Assembly (NCBI GenBank): GCA_020351875.1
Contig: CP070671.1
Coordinates: forward strand, 706,415 to 757,224
Length of the DNA stretch: 50,810 nt
Source: Chromatiales bacterium
GTDB lineage: Bacteria; Pseudomonadota; Gammaproteobacteria; Steroidobacterales; GCA-2729495
Direction of reading: 5' to 3'
Shown: positions 15,994-24,920 of the stretch, one piece after another
Numbering within the stretch: position 1 is the first letter of the stretch
Layout of the letters: every line of letters begins with the position of its first letter
Program-made: the position numbers and the translations under genes
Notes under the pieces: generated by a model
What the model was told of the DNA's origin: nothing
Database searches by the model: none
The model's input: only the letters and a program-made list of their open reading frames with translations

Positions 15994-16377
15994 ATGTCAG
16001 CAACGCTAATTGCAGGCACGGCAGCCCTCGCCGCCCTGGCCATCGCCGCGTTGACGATAGCGCTGGTCAGCTGGCGCTGGCCGCGGCACGCGGCTGCGGC
16101 CTTGGCGGATGCGCTGGCCGTGGCGCTGGAAGGCGCGTTGAGCGCCGAAACACAGCAGGCCGAGCTGCGCGAGGCCCTGGGGGCGCTGCGCGGCCGGCTG
16201 GATCGAATGATCCTGACGCAGAGCCGTATGGAGCAGACGGTAGAGACTTCGGGCTACCAGGCCGCCATCGACCTGACGCGCGAAGGCGCCGACGACGATG
16301 TGTTGACGAATACCTGCGGGCTGGCGCGCGGCGAAGCGCGGTTGATCCCCAATTTGTATCAGGGCCACGCGCACTGA
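15994..16377 (+). CDS. DUF2802 family protein of flagellar/chemotaxis clusters
   Basis: 127 aa. One N-terminal membrane segment (about residues 6-26) is followed by a coiled-coil-like stretch, LREALGALRGRLDRMILTQS, and the DUF2802 signature: YQAAIDLTREGADDDVLTNT then CGLARGEARLI. In Pseudomonas-type genomes this gene sits at the end of the fli-flh-che cluster, after cheW. Here it follows fliA almost directly, which marks another deletion. Strong ribosome site GAAGGAGGG about 8 nt upstream. Its molecular role is not established. Confidence 0.8.
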   Translation: MSATLIAGTAALAALAIAALTIALVSWRWPRHAAAALADALAVALEGALSAETQQAELREALGALRGRLDRMILTQSRMEQTVETSGYQAAIDLTREGADDDVLTNTCGLARGEARLIPNLYQGHAH

Positions 16378-16434
16378 GGGCAAGGCCGGGCCGACAAGCC
16401 AGGGAACAGACAGAAGCCTCCGGGGAGTTGTGGA

Positions 16435-17955
16435 ATGGTTCAGATACCGGACGACATCGCGAAACGCCTCAAGGCATGCACCAGCCTACCGTCACCGCCT
16501 CCCGTCGCCATCAGGGTGATCGAGCTGGCGCAAAATCCGGAAACGGATCTGGCCACGGTGGCAGACACGATCAGCGGCGATCCGGCGATTGCCGCGAACA
16601 TCATGCGAATCGCCAATTCGGCATTTTATGCACGGCGCCGCCAGAGTACCAACCTGCGCCAGGCCCTGATCGTGCTCGGCCTCAATGCGACGCTGACCTT
16701 GGCACTCAGTTTCACGCTGGTGGCTTCCCTGCGCAAAGAGTCGCTAAAAGGCTTCGACTTCGATGCGTACTGGCGCCGCGCGATCCTGGCAGGCACGTGG
16801 GGCAAACTGCTGGCTGGCGAATTCGGCCGTCGTGATGCGGAAGAAGTCTTTCTCGCCGCATTGCTGCAGGACCTGGGCATGCTCGCGATCGACAAGGTGG
16901 CACCCGAAGTCTACGACGGCATAAGCCCGTTCCAGCTCGAGCACGCCCGCGTGGCCCAGCACGAGAAGACCCAGCTCCAAACCGACCACCGGGCCATCGG
17001 CGCCTGGCTGCTAACAGACTGGAAAATGCCCAACCAGCTGGCGATGGCCGTGCAACACAGCCACGACATCACGGCCGCCGGCGTCGGCAACGACCTGAAG
17101 AGCTTCGTGCGCGCGGTGGCGATGTCGGGCGACCTGGCCGATACCTGGATGGGTCAACGAGACGAAGTGGCAATTCGCCGCGCCGGGCTGGAGGCGCATC
17201 GCAACCTCGGCATCCTGCCCAACCGGCTGGCCGAGCTGTTCGACATCATTGGCGAACAGCTGCCGGTGGCCGAAAACATTTTCGAGATGGACCTGTTCAA
17301 CGGTGACCACCTGCAGGACATAACGGACAAGGCCCGCGAGATCCTGATGATCCGCAAACTGCATACGATTTCCGAGAACCGCATTCTCAAGGAACTGAAG
17401 AACGAACTCGAGGCGGACCGTGAAGAATTGCAGGAAGAAGCGAGCCGCGACGCATTGACAAACGTGTGCAACCGCCGCTACTTCGAAGAGGCGCTGACGC
17501 GCGAATTCGAAACCGCGAGCCAGCACGGCTGGCCGATGAGCGTGATCTTCGTCGACCTGGATCGCTTCAAGCAGATTAACGATTCCCACGGCCACCGGGC
17601 CGGCGACCACATGCTGAAGGCAGTGGCCGGGCTGCTGACGGAAAACCTGCGCGACACCGACATCGTGGCCCGCTACGGCGGCGACGAGTTCGTGCTGCTG
17701 TTACCGGGGCTGGACGCCCATGCCGCAGAACAGATCGCAGGAAGGCTGGTTGGCAGTGCCCGCGGCCGCACCATCGACGGCGCCGACGGCCAGGCGGTGA
17801 ACATCACCCTGTCCCTCGGCACGGCCACCCACGACTCCAGCGGTGCCTTCGACAAGCCGGCCGAACTGCTGGCCGCCGCGGACCAGGCGCTGTACCACTC
17901 CAAGCGCAACGGCCGCGACCAGCACACGAGCTACGAAGCGATCGAAGCTGCCTAG
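16435..17955 (+). CDS. HDOD-GGDEF protein, predicted diguanylate cyclase
   Basis: 506 aa. HDOD domain about 10-210: LPSPPPVAIRVIELAQNP, GDPAIAANIMRIANSAFY and EEVFLAALLQDLGMLAID. A helical linker with a coiled coil (ENRILKELKNELEADREELQ) leads to GGDEF, about 335-500: RDALTNVCNRRYFEEAL, DLDRFKQINDSHGH, RYGGDEF (GGDEF at 415-419) and the inhibitory site RDTD at 406-409, exactly five residues before it. The enzyme should make c-di-GMP and be product-inhibited. GGGGAG precedes the ATG. It lies in line with the eroded flagellar genes and may originally have tuned motility. No receiver or membrane segment is present. Confidence 0.92.
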   Translation: MVQIPDDIAKRLKACTSLPSPPPVAIRVIELAQNPETDLATVADTISGDPAIAANIMRIANSAFYARRRQSTNLRQALIVLGLNATLTLALSFTLVASLRKESLKGFDFDAYWRRAILAGTWGKLLAGEFGRRDAEEVFLAALLQDLGMLAIDKVAPEVYDGISPFQLEHARVAQHEKTQLQTDHRAIGAWLLTDWKMPNQLAMAVQHSHDITAAGVGNDLKSFVRAVAMSGDLADTWMGQRDEVAIRRAGLEAHRNLGILPNRLAELFDIIGEQLPVAENIFEMDLFNGDHLQDITDKAREILMIRKLHTISENRILKELKNELEADREELQEEASRDALTNVCNRRYFEEALTREFETASQHGWPMSVIFVDLDRFKQINDSHGHRAGDHMLKAVAGLLTENLRDTDIVARYGGDEFVLLLPGLDAHAAEQIAGRLVGSARGRTIDGADGQAVNITLSLGTATHDSSGAFDKPAELLAAADQALYHSKRNGRDQHTSYEAIEAA

Positions 17956-17959
17956 ACAA

Positions 17960-18029
17960 GGCATCGCGGCTAAAGCCGCTCCCACCGAAGTCTGCCAGTC
18001 AGGGTGGGAGCGGCTTTAGCCGCGATGCC
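17960..18029. repeat. REP-like element: perfect 27-bp inverted repeat
   Basis: Arms at 17960-17986 and 18003-18029 are exact reverse complements, separated by 16 nt. Each arm also contains the small palindrome GCGGCTAAAGCCGC. It begins four bases after the stop of the HDOD-GGDEF gene, so it could end or protect the transcript, though no T run follows. A related single arm occurs at 31866-31889. This GCGGCTTTAGCCGC family is common in Xanthomonadales and Pseudomonas genomes. Confidence 0.9.
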
Positions 18030-18238
18030 TCCCATCACCCCAACCAAGTCGGGCCGAGAAGGGCTGCCGTACAGCACCGCTGGTCTGAATCGGCTCGCGG
18101 GACCAGCAAGCGAATCAAAGGGCAAGCACTCCAAAGATCCCGAGCCGCGCAGGCGATATTTTCCTGAGCGACTTTTTTGGAGCGAAGGAAATAATTCGCC
18201 GATAGCGGCGGTTGACGTCGAAAAGAAAGGCGCGATGC
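18030..18238. other. Intergenic region, nothing identified
   Basis: About 210 bases between the REP-like hairpin and the end of the FleQ-like gene. Locally AT-richer (around 18165-18200). No gene, hairpin with T run, or RNA consensus recognised. Confidence 0.5.
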
Positions 18239-19309
18239 CTACGCCGACGAACTGATCCCGTACCGCTTCATCTTCTCCGCCAGGGTCGTTCGCCGCACCT
18301 GCAGCCGCTTCGCCGCATGCGCCACGACCCCGTCGGCTTCGTGCAGCGCCCGGCGAATCAGCGCAACCTCCACCTTCTCCAGGTATTCCTTCAACGGCAA
18401 CCCGTCACTGGGCAGGTCGAAGTCCTGGGGCTGCGGGCCCGACGCCCGGCTCGACGCCAGTTCCCGGCGGTCGGAATCCCGGAGCGGCGCGTTGGCGGTG
18501 TACCGGGTCGGCAGGTTGGGAATGTCGACCGGCGTACCCGGGTGCAGAACGCACAGGCGTTCGAGCAGGTTGGCGAGTTCACGAATATTACCCGGCCACT
18601 CGTAGTGGCGCAGCACGCGCAGCGCACCGGGTGTCAGCTCGATGTTGTCCACACCCGAACGGGCATTGCGGGCCAGCACATTCGCCACCAGTTCCGGCAG
18701 ATCCTCCAGCCGCTCGCGCAGTGGTGGCAGCTCGATGGGGAACACGGTCAGCCGGGAGAACAGGTCCTCCCGAAATTTGCCCTCCCGGATGGCGGTTTCC
18801 AGGTCACGGTGCGTGGCCGCAATGATGCGCACGTCGCAGGTCCGGCTCTTGTTGCTGCCGACCCGCTCGTAAACGCGCTCCTGCAAAACGCGCAACAGCT
18901 TCACCTGCATCGGCAGACTCATGTCGCCGATTTCGTCCAGGAACAGCGTGCCACCCTCCGCGGCTTCAAAGCGGCCGACCCGGGCGGAGATCGCGCCGGT
19001 GAAGGCCCCTTTCTCGTGACCGAAGAGCTCACTCTCGAGCAGGTCGGGCGGGATCGCCCCGCAGTTCACCGGCACGAACGGCCGGTCGGCCCGAGGCGAT
19101 GACGAGTGGATGTAGCGCGCCGCCCACTCCTTGCCGGTCCCGGACTCGCCGGTGATCAGCACGTTCGTGGTGAAGCCCGCGACCTGTTCGATCATGGTGC
19201 GGACCTGGGCCATCCGCGGGCTGGATCCGGTGGGGAAATGACTGGCCGGCGGCTCGGCCGGCAAGGTCTCGACGACTCGGTCTTCCGCAATACTGGCTGA
19301 CTGGCTCAT
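18239..19309 (-). CDS. FleQ-like sigma-54-dependent activator lacking the receiver domain
   Basis: 356 aa from the ATG at 19307-19309 (GGGGGG 4 nt upstream). The AAA+ domain is complete: Walker A GESGTGKE at 54-61, [15 protein letters not shown] with the sigma-54 contact loop GAFTGA at 101-106, Walker [11 protein letters not shown], and [20 protein letters not shown]. The Fis-type HTH at the C-terminus, [20 protein letters not shown], is almost the FleQ/FlrA sequence, as is [16 protein letters not shown] before it. FleQ has a ~130-residue REC-like domain ahead of AAA+; here only ~30 unrelated residues precede it. FleQ controls flagellar genes and biofilm and binds c-di-GMP. The flagellar scraps lie 2 kb away. 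Confidence 0.85.
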   Translation of the reverse strand: MSQSASIAEDRVVETLPAEPPASHFPTGSSPRMAQVRTMIEQVAGFTTNVLITGESGTGKEWAARYIHSSSPRADRPFVPVNCGAIPPDLLESELFGHEKGAFTGAISARVGRFEAAEGGTLFLDEIGDMSLPMQVKLLRVLQERVYERVGSNKSRTCDVRIIAATHRDLETAIREGKFREDLFSRLTVFPIELPPLRERLEDLPELVANVLARNARSGVDNIELTPGALRVLRHYEWPGNIRELANLLERLCVLHPGTPVDIPNLPTRYTANAPLRDSDRRELASSRASGPQPQDFDLPSDGLPLKEYLEKVEVALIRRALHEADGVVAHAAKRLQVRRTTLAEKMKRYGISSSA

Positions 19310-19506
19310 GGGCCCCCCGTACAGGCCATCGCCAAGAATTCGGCGTTCACGCGCTTCAGGCGCGACCAACAAACACACGCGACCCCGTAAGCCGCGCGCG
19401 CATGATTGGCTAGAAATCCTTTTAAGTCAATGCTGTGCGGGATGTTTCTTGCGGGAGGCTAAGGAAACGCTGCAGCCAGCGTGGTCGCAGGACTGCCAGC
19501 CTTTTG

Positions 19507-20367
19507 TCACCCGCCGCTGTGATAAAGCAGTACGGACAGGGAGGAGCGGTTCAGCATGTGCTCCGTGACCCCGCCGAAAATCCGCTCGCGCAGGCGGTGC
19601 CGGCTATAGGCGCCCATCAGCAACAGGTCGGCTCCGGCCTTCTTGTAAACGTCCTCCAGTTCCTCGCCCGGTTTACGGCCCCGCGTCTTCACGACATCGG
19701 CCTGCACCCCGTGATGGCGCAGGTAGCGAACCAGGTGGCTCGACTTGGGCCCGGTGGCCGTTTCGCCCCCGGCGACCGCAATGGTCACCGCGTCGGCCGT
19801 TTCCAGCATGCCCATACCGGCCGCCACTGCCCGGCTGGCCTCCGGACTCTGGTTCCACGCGATCACGATGTTGCGCCCGGGTTGCCGGGTGGCCCGCTGG
19901 GGCACCAGCAGCACCGGCCGGCATCCGTGCAGCAGGGCTTCCATCATGAACAGGCGCGCAAGGCGTCCACCCTTCGTGGCGGGCCGGGACAACACCACCA
20001 GGTCGGACATGGGCCCGACGATGGGCATGACCCGGTCCGGCGAGCCGACCCGCTCGTACCAGATGGCCACCGGCGTGCGATCCGCCCGCGGCCGGCTCGC
20101 GACCCGGTGGCCAGCCTCGTCCGCTACCCGCTCGAACAGCGCCCGCGCATCGCGGCTGTCTTTGTCCAGATCCCGACCTTCGTGGGCGGACGCCCACTCC
20201 ACCTCCGACGGCGCACGCAACACCGGCATACGCACCGCACTGTCGCGGTGCGGCCGGATATGGCAACCGATCACGTCGGCCCCGAATCGCCCGGCAACGG
20301 TGAAGGCCGTCTTCAACGCCCGCGCACATTCGGGCCGGTCGGCAACGGGAACAAGGATTACACGCAT
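19507..20367 (-). CDS. Tandem universal stress protein
   Basis: 286 aa from the ATG at 20365-20367, with GGGAGG 6-7 nt upstream. Two Usp-like halves: MRVILVPVADRPECARALKT at the start and GRNIVIAWNQSPEASRAVAA at about residue 160. The second half ends ADLLLMGAYSRHRLRERIFG followed by GVTEHML, a near-match to the ATP-loop pattern. The first half lacks a clear Gly-rich loop, so probably only one nucleotide site is active. This type is common in proteobacteria as a stress or envelope-related protein. It is upstream of and codirectional with the FleQ-like gene, with ~200 nt between. Confidence 0.82.
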   Translation of the reverse strand: MRVILVPVADRPECARALKTAFTVAGRFGADVIGCHIRPHRDSAVRMPVLRAPSEVEWASAHEGRDLDKDSRDARALFERVADEAGHRVASRPRADRTPVAIWYERVGSPDRVMPIVGPMSDLVVLSRPATKGGRLARLFMMEALLHGCRPVLLVPQRATRQPGRNIVIAWNQSPEASRAVAAGMGMLETADAVTIAVAGGETATGPKSSHLVRYLRHHGVQADVVKTRGRKPGEELEDVYKKAGADLLLMGAYSRHRLRERIFGGVTEHMLNRSSLSVLLYHSGG

Positions 20368-20526
20368 CTCGCGCCTCCCAAGCTGCTGGCAGGAATCATA
20401 GCAAGGCTTGTCCCAAGCCACGCTCGGCAGGGAGGACGGGCCAAGGAAAAGCCAGGAAGGCGGACAACTCCCCGGCTTCCTGAACCTCGTTGCCCTCCGC
20501 TTCCCGGACTCAGGCGCGATTCGAGC

Positions 20527-21354
20527 TCAATCCTGGCACACGCGCGGATCTGCCGTGTCGGTTCCGCACGTTGGTACCGAGGCTCTGCCGGTGATCGCTG
20601 CAAGGATGTACTCCGGCGAGGGCAGGTGGCAGTAGCGCACACCCCATTTGCGCGGCTCGCAGAAACTGAGGTCCCGCAATGGCGGGATCGGGTTGCAGGC
20701 CGTCTCGATGGTCTCGGTCGGATGGGCAGCCACGTAGAGCGCGCTCGATTTGATGTGCACGGGTCCGCCAACGGATTCCCTGTACAGCACCGGGTAAGGC
20801 CTGTCGGGGAACCCGGCGGTCCATTCGGAGCCCCGGCCAGCGGTGATGTCTTCTTCCAGGATCGGGGCCTGCCCGATCCTGCGGCGTTCCAGCCACGTCA
20901 GGCTCGACATGACCTCGCCCAGCAATTGCGCTGCGACTGCCTGACACGGCTGATCCACGGCACCGAGTCCTGAATCCCTGGCGTTCAGGTACTCCGCATT
21001 CTTCATCTTGCAGGACACGACGGTCGGCAGTTCGCGGGCCCCGAAGCGATAGGCGCCGTAGAACACGTGTTGCGTCGCGCTGAGCAGCAGGTCCGGTGCT
21101 TCCGGAGGCGAATACTCCAGCGGCGGATTGTCGCCCACCACCGAATACGGGTCTGCGTCCGATTGCACGAAACCATCCCAGGTGCTGTACACGGCATTGC
21201 CCGCGTTCAGGTCGCTCGACGTGACGATGCTCTGAGCTTCGCCACACAGCCCAACCAACGCAGAAGTGGAATACGGATCCTCGTTCGCCTGCGCGCCCGA
21301 TGTTCCAGCGAACGCAAGTGCCAACGCCATGAACATTCTTATACTTGTTGTCAC
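20527..21354 (-). CDS. Secreted protein of unknown function
   Basis: 275 aa from GTG 21352-21354, chosen because GAAGGAAG lies 6 nt upstream and the signal peptide (MFMALALAFAGTSGAQA) then starts properly. The mature part has several Cys (LVGLCGEAQ, VVSCKMKNAE, VDQPCQAVA, ETACNPIPP, LSFCEPRKWGVRYC) that could form disulfides in the periplasm. DPYSVVGDNPPLEYSPPEAP is a proline-rich stretch. No family recognised. It is divergent from the aminotransferase gene. The DNA around its start is AT-richer than its neighbours, consistent with a promoter. Confidence 0.7.
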   Translation of the reverse strand: MTTSIRMFMALALAFAGTSGAQANEDPYSTSALVGLCGEAQSIVTSSDLNAGNAVYSTWDGFVQSDADPYSVVGDNPPLEYSPPEAPDLLLSATQHVFYGAYRFGARELPTVVSCKMKNAEYLNARDSGLGAVDQPCQAVAAQLLGEVMSSLTWLERRRIGQAPILEEDITAGRGSEWTAGFPDRPYPVLYRESVGGPVHIKSSALYVAAHPTETIETACNPIPPLRDLSFCEPRKWGVRYCHLPSPEYILAAITGRASVPTCGTDTADPRVCQD

Positions 21355-21550
21355 GATTTCTTCCTTCTTCTTTCCAATCAGGATCAGCCAAATCTCCAAA
21401 GGTGCACTATAAAGCGTAGCCTCGCGGCGAGCACCCTTAGGGCCCCGGGGAGGTTTCTGATCTAACATAAGACGATCGGGAGGATGACAGCTCAACGCCG
21501 CCTCAATCCCGATCCACTAATGTAGTGTTCATTCCAGCGGATTACCGTCA

Positions 21551-22714
21551 TTGAAACCTGGCAACCCTTCTCTGCACAGCAAACTGCCTGACGTCGGCAC
21601 GACGATCTTCACGGTGATGTCGCAGCTGGCCGCGGACTGCGGGGCCATCAACCTGTCCCAGGGCTACCCCGATTTCGACGCGCCGGCGGGCTTGCTGGAC
21701 CGGGTCACGCATCACCTGCGCACCGGGCACAACCAGTACGCGCCGATGGCCGGCCTGCCGGAACTGCGTGAGGCTGTCGCGAGCAAGCTTGCCAAGGTCT
21801 ATGAGCGCGAAGCGGATCCGGACACCGAGATCACGGTGACGTCCGGCGCAACAGAAGCGCTGTACTCCGCCATCGAGGCTTTCGTGCACCCCGGCGACGA
21901 AGTGATCGTGTTCGACCCGGCCTATGACTCCTACGATCCCGCCATCCGGCTCGCCGGCGGCATACCGGTACACGTGCCCCTCACGAACATCAACTTCGCG
22001 CTGGACTTCGACGCGCTGGCTGCGGCGATCACCCCCCAGACCCGGATGCTGGTGCTGAACACGCCGCACAACCCCACCGGTGCGGTCGTGCCGGCTGCGG
22101 ACATGCGAAGACTCGCCGAGCTCATCAGAGACACGAATATCCTGCTGCTCGGCGACGAGGTCTACGAACACATGGTGTTCGACGGCGAGCGCCACGAAAG
22201 CCTGCTGCGCTATCCGGAACTGGCCGACCGCAGCCTGGCGGTCTTTTCCTTCGGCAAGACCTATCACGCTACCGGCTGGAAGATCGGCTACGTGGTGGCC
22301 ACGCCGGCGCTCACGGCGGAGTTTCGTCGCGTGCACCAGTTCGTGCAGTTCTGCGTGGCCACACCGCTGCAATATGCGCTGGCGGACTTTCTCGCGTCGG
22401 ATCCGCAGCACTACCTCGACCTGCCCGCCTTCTACCAGCGCAAGCGGGATCGCTTCGCCGCGCTGCTGGAGCCGTCGCGTTTCGAGCTGCAGCCGTCGGC
22501 CGGCACTTACTTCCAGCTCGCGGACTACGCGGAGATCACGGATGAACCGGACACCGACTTCGCCCGGCGCCTGACCCGCGAGCATGGCGTCGCGTGCATC
22601 CCGGTTTCGGTATTCTTTGCCCGGCCACCCGCCGAACATCGCCCGCTGCGCTTCTGTTTCGCAAAGGACGAAGCCACACTGGAGCGCGCCGCGGAGATCC
22701 TGTGCAAAATCTGA
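21551..22714 (+). CDS. Methionine/glutamine-type aminotransferase (YbdL/KAT III-like), class I PLP fold
   Basis: 387 aa with a TTG start at 21551; the conserved family opening SKLPDVGTTIFTVMS begins at residue 10, so a later ATG (residue 23) would cut it. PLP fold: NLSQGYPDFD, NQYAPMAGLPELREAVA, NTPHNPTGAVV, LLGDEVYEHMVFDG and the Schiff-base lysine in FSFGKTYHATGWKIGY (Lys236). Members transaminate methionine, glutamine or kynurenine with 2-oxo acids. The next gene, an omega-amidase overlapping by 13 nt, clears the 2-oxo amide product, as in the glutamine transaminase/omega-amidase pathway. This pairing favours methionine salvage or repair. Confidence 0.88.
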   Translation: MKPGNPSLHSKLPDVGTTIFTVMSQLAADCGAINLSQGYPDFDAPAGLLDRVTHHLRTGHNQYAPMAGLPELREAVASKLAKVYEREADPDTEITVTSGATEALYSAIEAFVHPGDEVIVFDPAYDSYDPAIRLAGGIPVHVPLTNINFALDFDALAAAITPQTRMLVLNTPHNPTGAVVPAADMRRLAELIRDTNILLLGDEVYEHMVFDGERHESLLRYPELADRSLAVFSFGKTYHATGWKIGYVVATPALTAEFRRVHQFVQFCVATPLQYALADFLASDPQHYLDLPAFYQRKRDRFAALLEPSRFELQPSAGTYFQLADYAEITDEPDTDFARRLTREHGVACIPVSVFFARPPAEHRPLRFCFAKDEATLERAAEILCKI

Positions 22715-23481
22715 CAATCACGCTGGCCCAGGCCGACCTGCACTGGCACGACCCGCCGGCGAACCGGCGGATGTTTGCCGACCTCGCGGCGGACTGTGCA
22801 TCGGCCACGGACCTGATCGTGCTGCCCGAGATGTTCACCACGGGTTTCACGATGGAGGCCGCGCAGGTGGCCGAAGACATGGACGGCGACACCGTCCGTT
22901 GGATGGCGGAACTGGCCCGCGACCTGGACGTGACCCTGACCGGCAGCCTCGTCATCCGCGACGGTGATCAGTTCTTCAACCGCCTGGTCTGGATGCCGCC
23001 GGACGGGCAGGTCGCGCACTATGACAAGCGCCACCTGTTCCGGATGGCCGATGAACAGGACCATTACGCGCAGGGCAAAGAGCGCCGGATATTCCAGCTC
23101 CGCGACTGGCGGATCTGCCCGCTGGTCTGCTACGACCTGCGCTTTCCGGTGTGGAGCCGTGGCGTCAACGAGTTCGAACTCTTGTTATACGTGGCCAACT
23201 GGCCAGCCGCGCGGCGCTCGGCCTGGCAAACCCTGCTGCCGGCGCGCGCGGTGGAAAACCTGTGCTACTGCGCGGGCGTGAACCGCGTCGGCACGGACGG
23301 CCGGGACGTCGCCTACGTGGGCAGCAGCGGCGCGTGGGACCACCTGGGCCGTACCGTGGCCGAATGCGGCGACCAGCACGCGATGCTGACCGTGGAGCTG
23401 GATGGCGCCGCACTCCAGCGTTACCGGGAGAAATTCCCGGCGCACCTCGATGCAGATCGTTTTGAACTCGCGCCGGACTGA
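22702..23481 (+). CDS. Omega-amidase, carbon-nitrogen hydrolase (YafV-like)
   Basis: 259 aa from GTG 22702, inside the end of the aminotransferase gene, with GGAG just upstream; NLTITLAQADLHWHDPPANR is the usual opening. The nitrilase triad is present: Glu43 in LPEMFTTGF, Lys109 in HYDKRHLFRM and Cys143 in PLVCYDLRFPVWSR. Tail: GAWDHLGRTVAEC. The enzyme hydrolyses 2-oxoglutaramate or 2-oxosuccinamate to the dicarboxylic acid and ammonia, pulling the preceding transamination forward. The 13-nt overlap implies coupled translation. Confidence 0.88.
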   Translation: MQNLTITLAQADLHWHDPPANRRMFADLAADCASATDLIVLPEMFTTGFTMEAAQVAEDMDGDTVRWMAELARDLDVTLTGSLVIRDGDQFFNRLVWMPPDGQVAHYDKRHLFRMADEQDHYAQGKERRIFQLRDWRICPLVCYDLRFPVWSRGVNEFELLLYVANWPAARRSAWQTLLPARAVENLCYCAGVNRVGTDGRDVAYVGSSGAWDHLGRTVAECGDQHAMLTVELDGAALQRYREKFPAHLDADRFELAPD

Positions 23482-23488
23482 TCCCGCC

Positions 23489-23905
23489 TCAGTGCCAGCT
23501 GCCGATGATTGCCCCCATGATCGTGAAACTCAGCAGCTGGAAACCACCGTTGACCAGCAGGTGCGAGAAGGGGCGCTTCTCGAACACGTAGTGGAAGGCG
23601 ATCGAGGTACAGACAAAGAACAGGCCCACCAGCAGGCCCACGTTGATGCCCAGCCACAGGTCGGAATTCGGTCCGAGGATCGCCGCGAGCAGCGACGCCT
23701 GCGTCCAGATCATGATGAACGCGACCACGAAAATGATGTCCAGCCTGCGCGCCGGCCCGCCGAACATTTCTGCATCCTTCGCGATAATGCCCGGGTGACC
23801 AAACAGGTGTGGTGTATACCACACGCCACCGATAAAGAAGACGACCGTGGTGGCCACCAGCACCGCGTACCAGTTCACGACTTCGAAAGCTAATGTCAGT
23901 TCCAT
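23489..23905 (-). CDS. DUF1761 family membrane protein
   Basis: 138 aa from the ATG at 23903-23905, preceded by AGGGGG. Four probable transmembrane helices: WYAVLVATTVVFFIGGVWY, IIFVVAFIMIWTQASLLAAI, GINVGLLVGLFFVCTSIAF and GGFQLLSFTIMGAIIGSW. The NWYAVLVAT..GGVWYTP..FG start is the DUF1761 signature. Function unknown in the literature as far as I know. It ends 8 nt from the convergent omega-amidase gene. Confidence 0.8.
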   Translation of the reverse strand: MELTLAFEVVNWYAVLVATTVVFFIGGVWYTPHLFGHPGIIAKDAEMFGGPARRLDIIFVVAFIMIWTQASLLAAILGPNSDLWLGINVGLLVGLFFVCTSIAFHYVFEKRPFSHLLVNGGFQLLSFTIMGAIIGSWH

Positions 23906-24050
23906 GGCACCCCCTAAGCCCCGGATTGGGGCCGGTGAATTATAGGGAGCCCCGCAGCGGAAATCTTCAGCCAACCGGCGGGGCCCGGGTCTACGTTGAC
24001 AGGCGCCGCGTTCCTCGGAGATCGTTGACCCCTATTCACTGGAGGTCGTC

Positions 24051-24800
24051 ATGCGCCGTCTGCTGGTCTGCCAGCATGTTGCCCACGAGATTCTCGGCAT
24101 CCTCGACCCGCTGCTGCGGGACGCGGGCTTTCGGATTCGTTACGTGAACTTTGGTCGCCAGCCGGACGCGCAGCCGGACATGGACCGCTACCATGGTCTC
24201 GTGATCCTGGGGGGGCCGATGAACTGTGACCAGGTCGACCGCCATCCCCATCTCGCGACGGAAGTGCAGCTGGCCCAGGCAGCCATCGCCGCCGGCAAGC
24301 CGGTGCTGGGCATCTGCCTCGGCGCCCAGGTGCTGGCCCGCGCACTAGGCGCCCGGGTCACGCGCAACCCGGTCAAGGAAATCGGCTGGTATGAACTCGC
24401 GCCTACCGCAGCGGGCAAAGAAGACCCATTATTCCGCCACCTCGCGGACTCGCAGCAGGTCTTCCAGTGGCACGGGGATACCTTCGACATCCCGGAACAC
24501 GCGGTGCGGCTCGCCGAATCGCCGGACTGCCGGAACCAGGCCTTCCGCTACGGCGACAATGTCTATGGCCTGCAATTTCACCTCGAGGTCGACCAGCCGA
24601 TGATCGAACGCTGGCTGCACGCGCCGGTGAACATGCGCGAGCTGGACGGGATGGGCGACGGCGCGGAACGCAGCGCACGGATCCTCGCCCGGACGCCGGA
24701 CTACATTGCCGCGTCCATGCGCCTGGGCCGCACCCTGTTCGGCAAATACATCCACACCTTCCATTCCCGCCGGCGCCGGATGGCCCTGCCGTCGCGCTGA
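24051..24800 (+). CDS. Class I glutamine amidotransferase (GMP synthase-like GATase1)
   Basis: 249 aa. Ribosome site TGGAGG 8 nt before the ATG. The triad is visible: Cys89 in GICLGAQVLA, and His177 and Glu179 in GLQFHLEVDQPM. Other landmarks are GLVILGGPMN and VFQWHGDTFDIP. These stand-alone GATase1 proteins resemble the glutaminase half of GMP synthase, but some act on gamma-glutamyl compounds. The C-terminal ~60 residues are basic (HSRRRRMALPSR). No synthase partner is adjacent, so the acceptor is unknown. Confidence 0.85.
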   Translation: MRRLLVCQHVAHEILGILDPLLRDAGFRIRYVNFGRQPDAQPDMDRYHGLVILGGPMNCDQVDRHPHLATEVQLAQAAIAAGKPVLGICLGAQVLARALGARVTRNPVKEIGWYELAPTAAGKEDPLFRHLADSQQVFQWHGDTFDIPEHAVRLAESPDCRNQAFRYGDNVYGLQFHLEVDQPMIERWLHAPVNMRELDGMGDGAERSARILARTPDYIAASMRLGRTLFGKYIHTFHSRRRRMALPSR

Positions 24801-24920
24801 CCGGGCTTGGGTCGCGCCCTTCCCGCCCCCATGTACTAGGCAATCATTGCGATCTTTACGCTGCATTGCGACACACCGCGAGCAACGGCTAGACTGGATC
24901 GCTTAACCACGGGCAAATTC

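Noticed and set aside
19435..20973. A 512-codon plus-strand frame
   Set aside because: Runs antisense through the tandem Usp gene and part of the secreted protein gene; composition is typical of an antisense shadow.
24801..24920. A CueR-type copper operator upstream of copA
   Set aside because: No inverted repeat resembling the ACCTTCC-GGAAGGT operator and no 19-bp spaced promoter could be seen.
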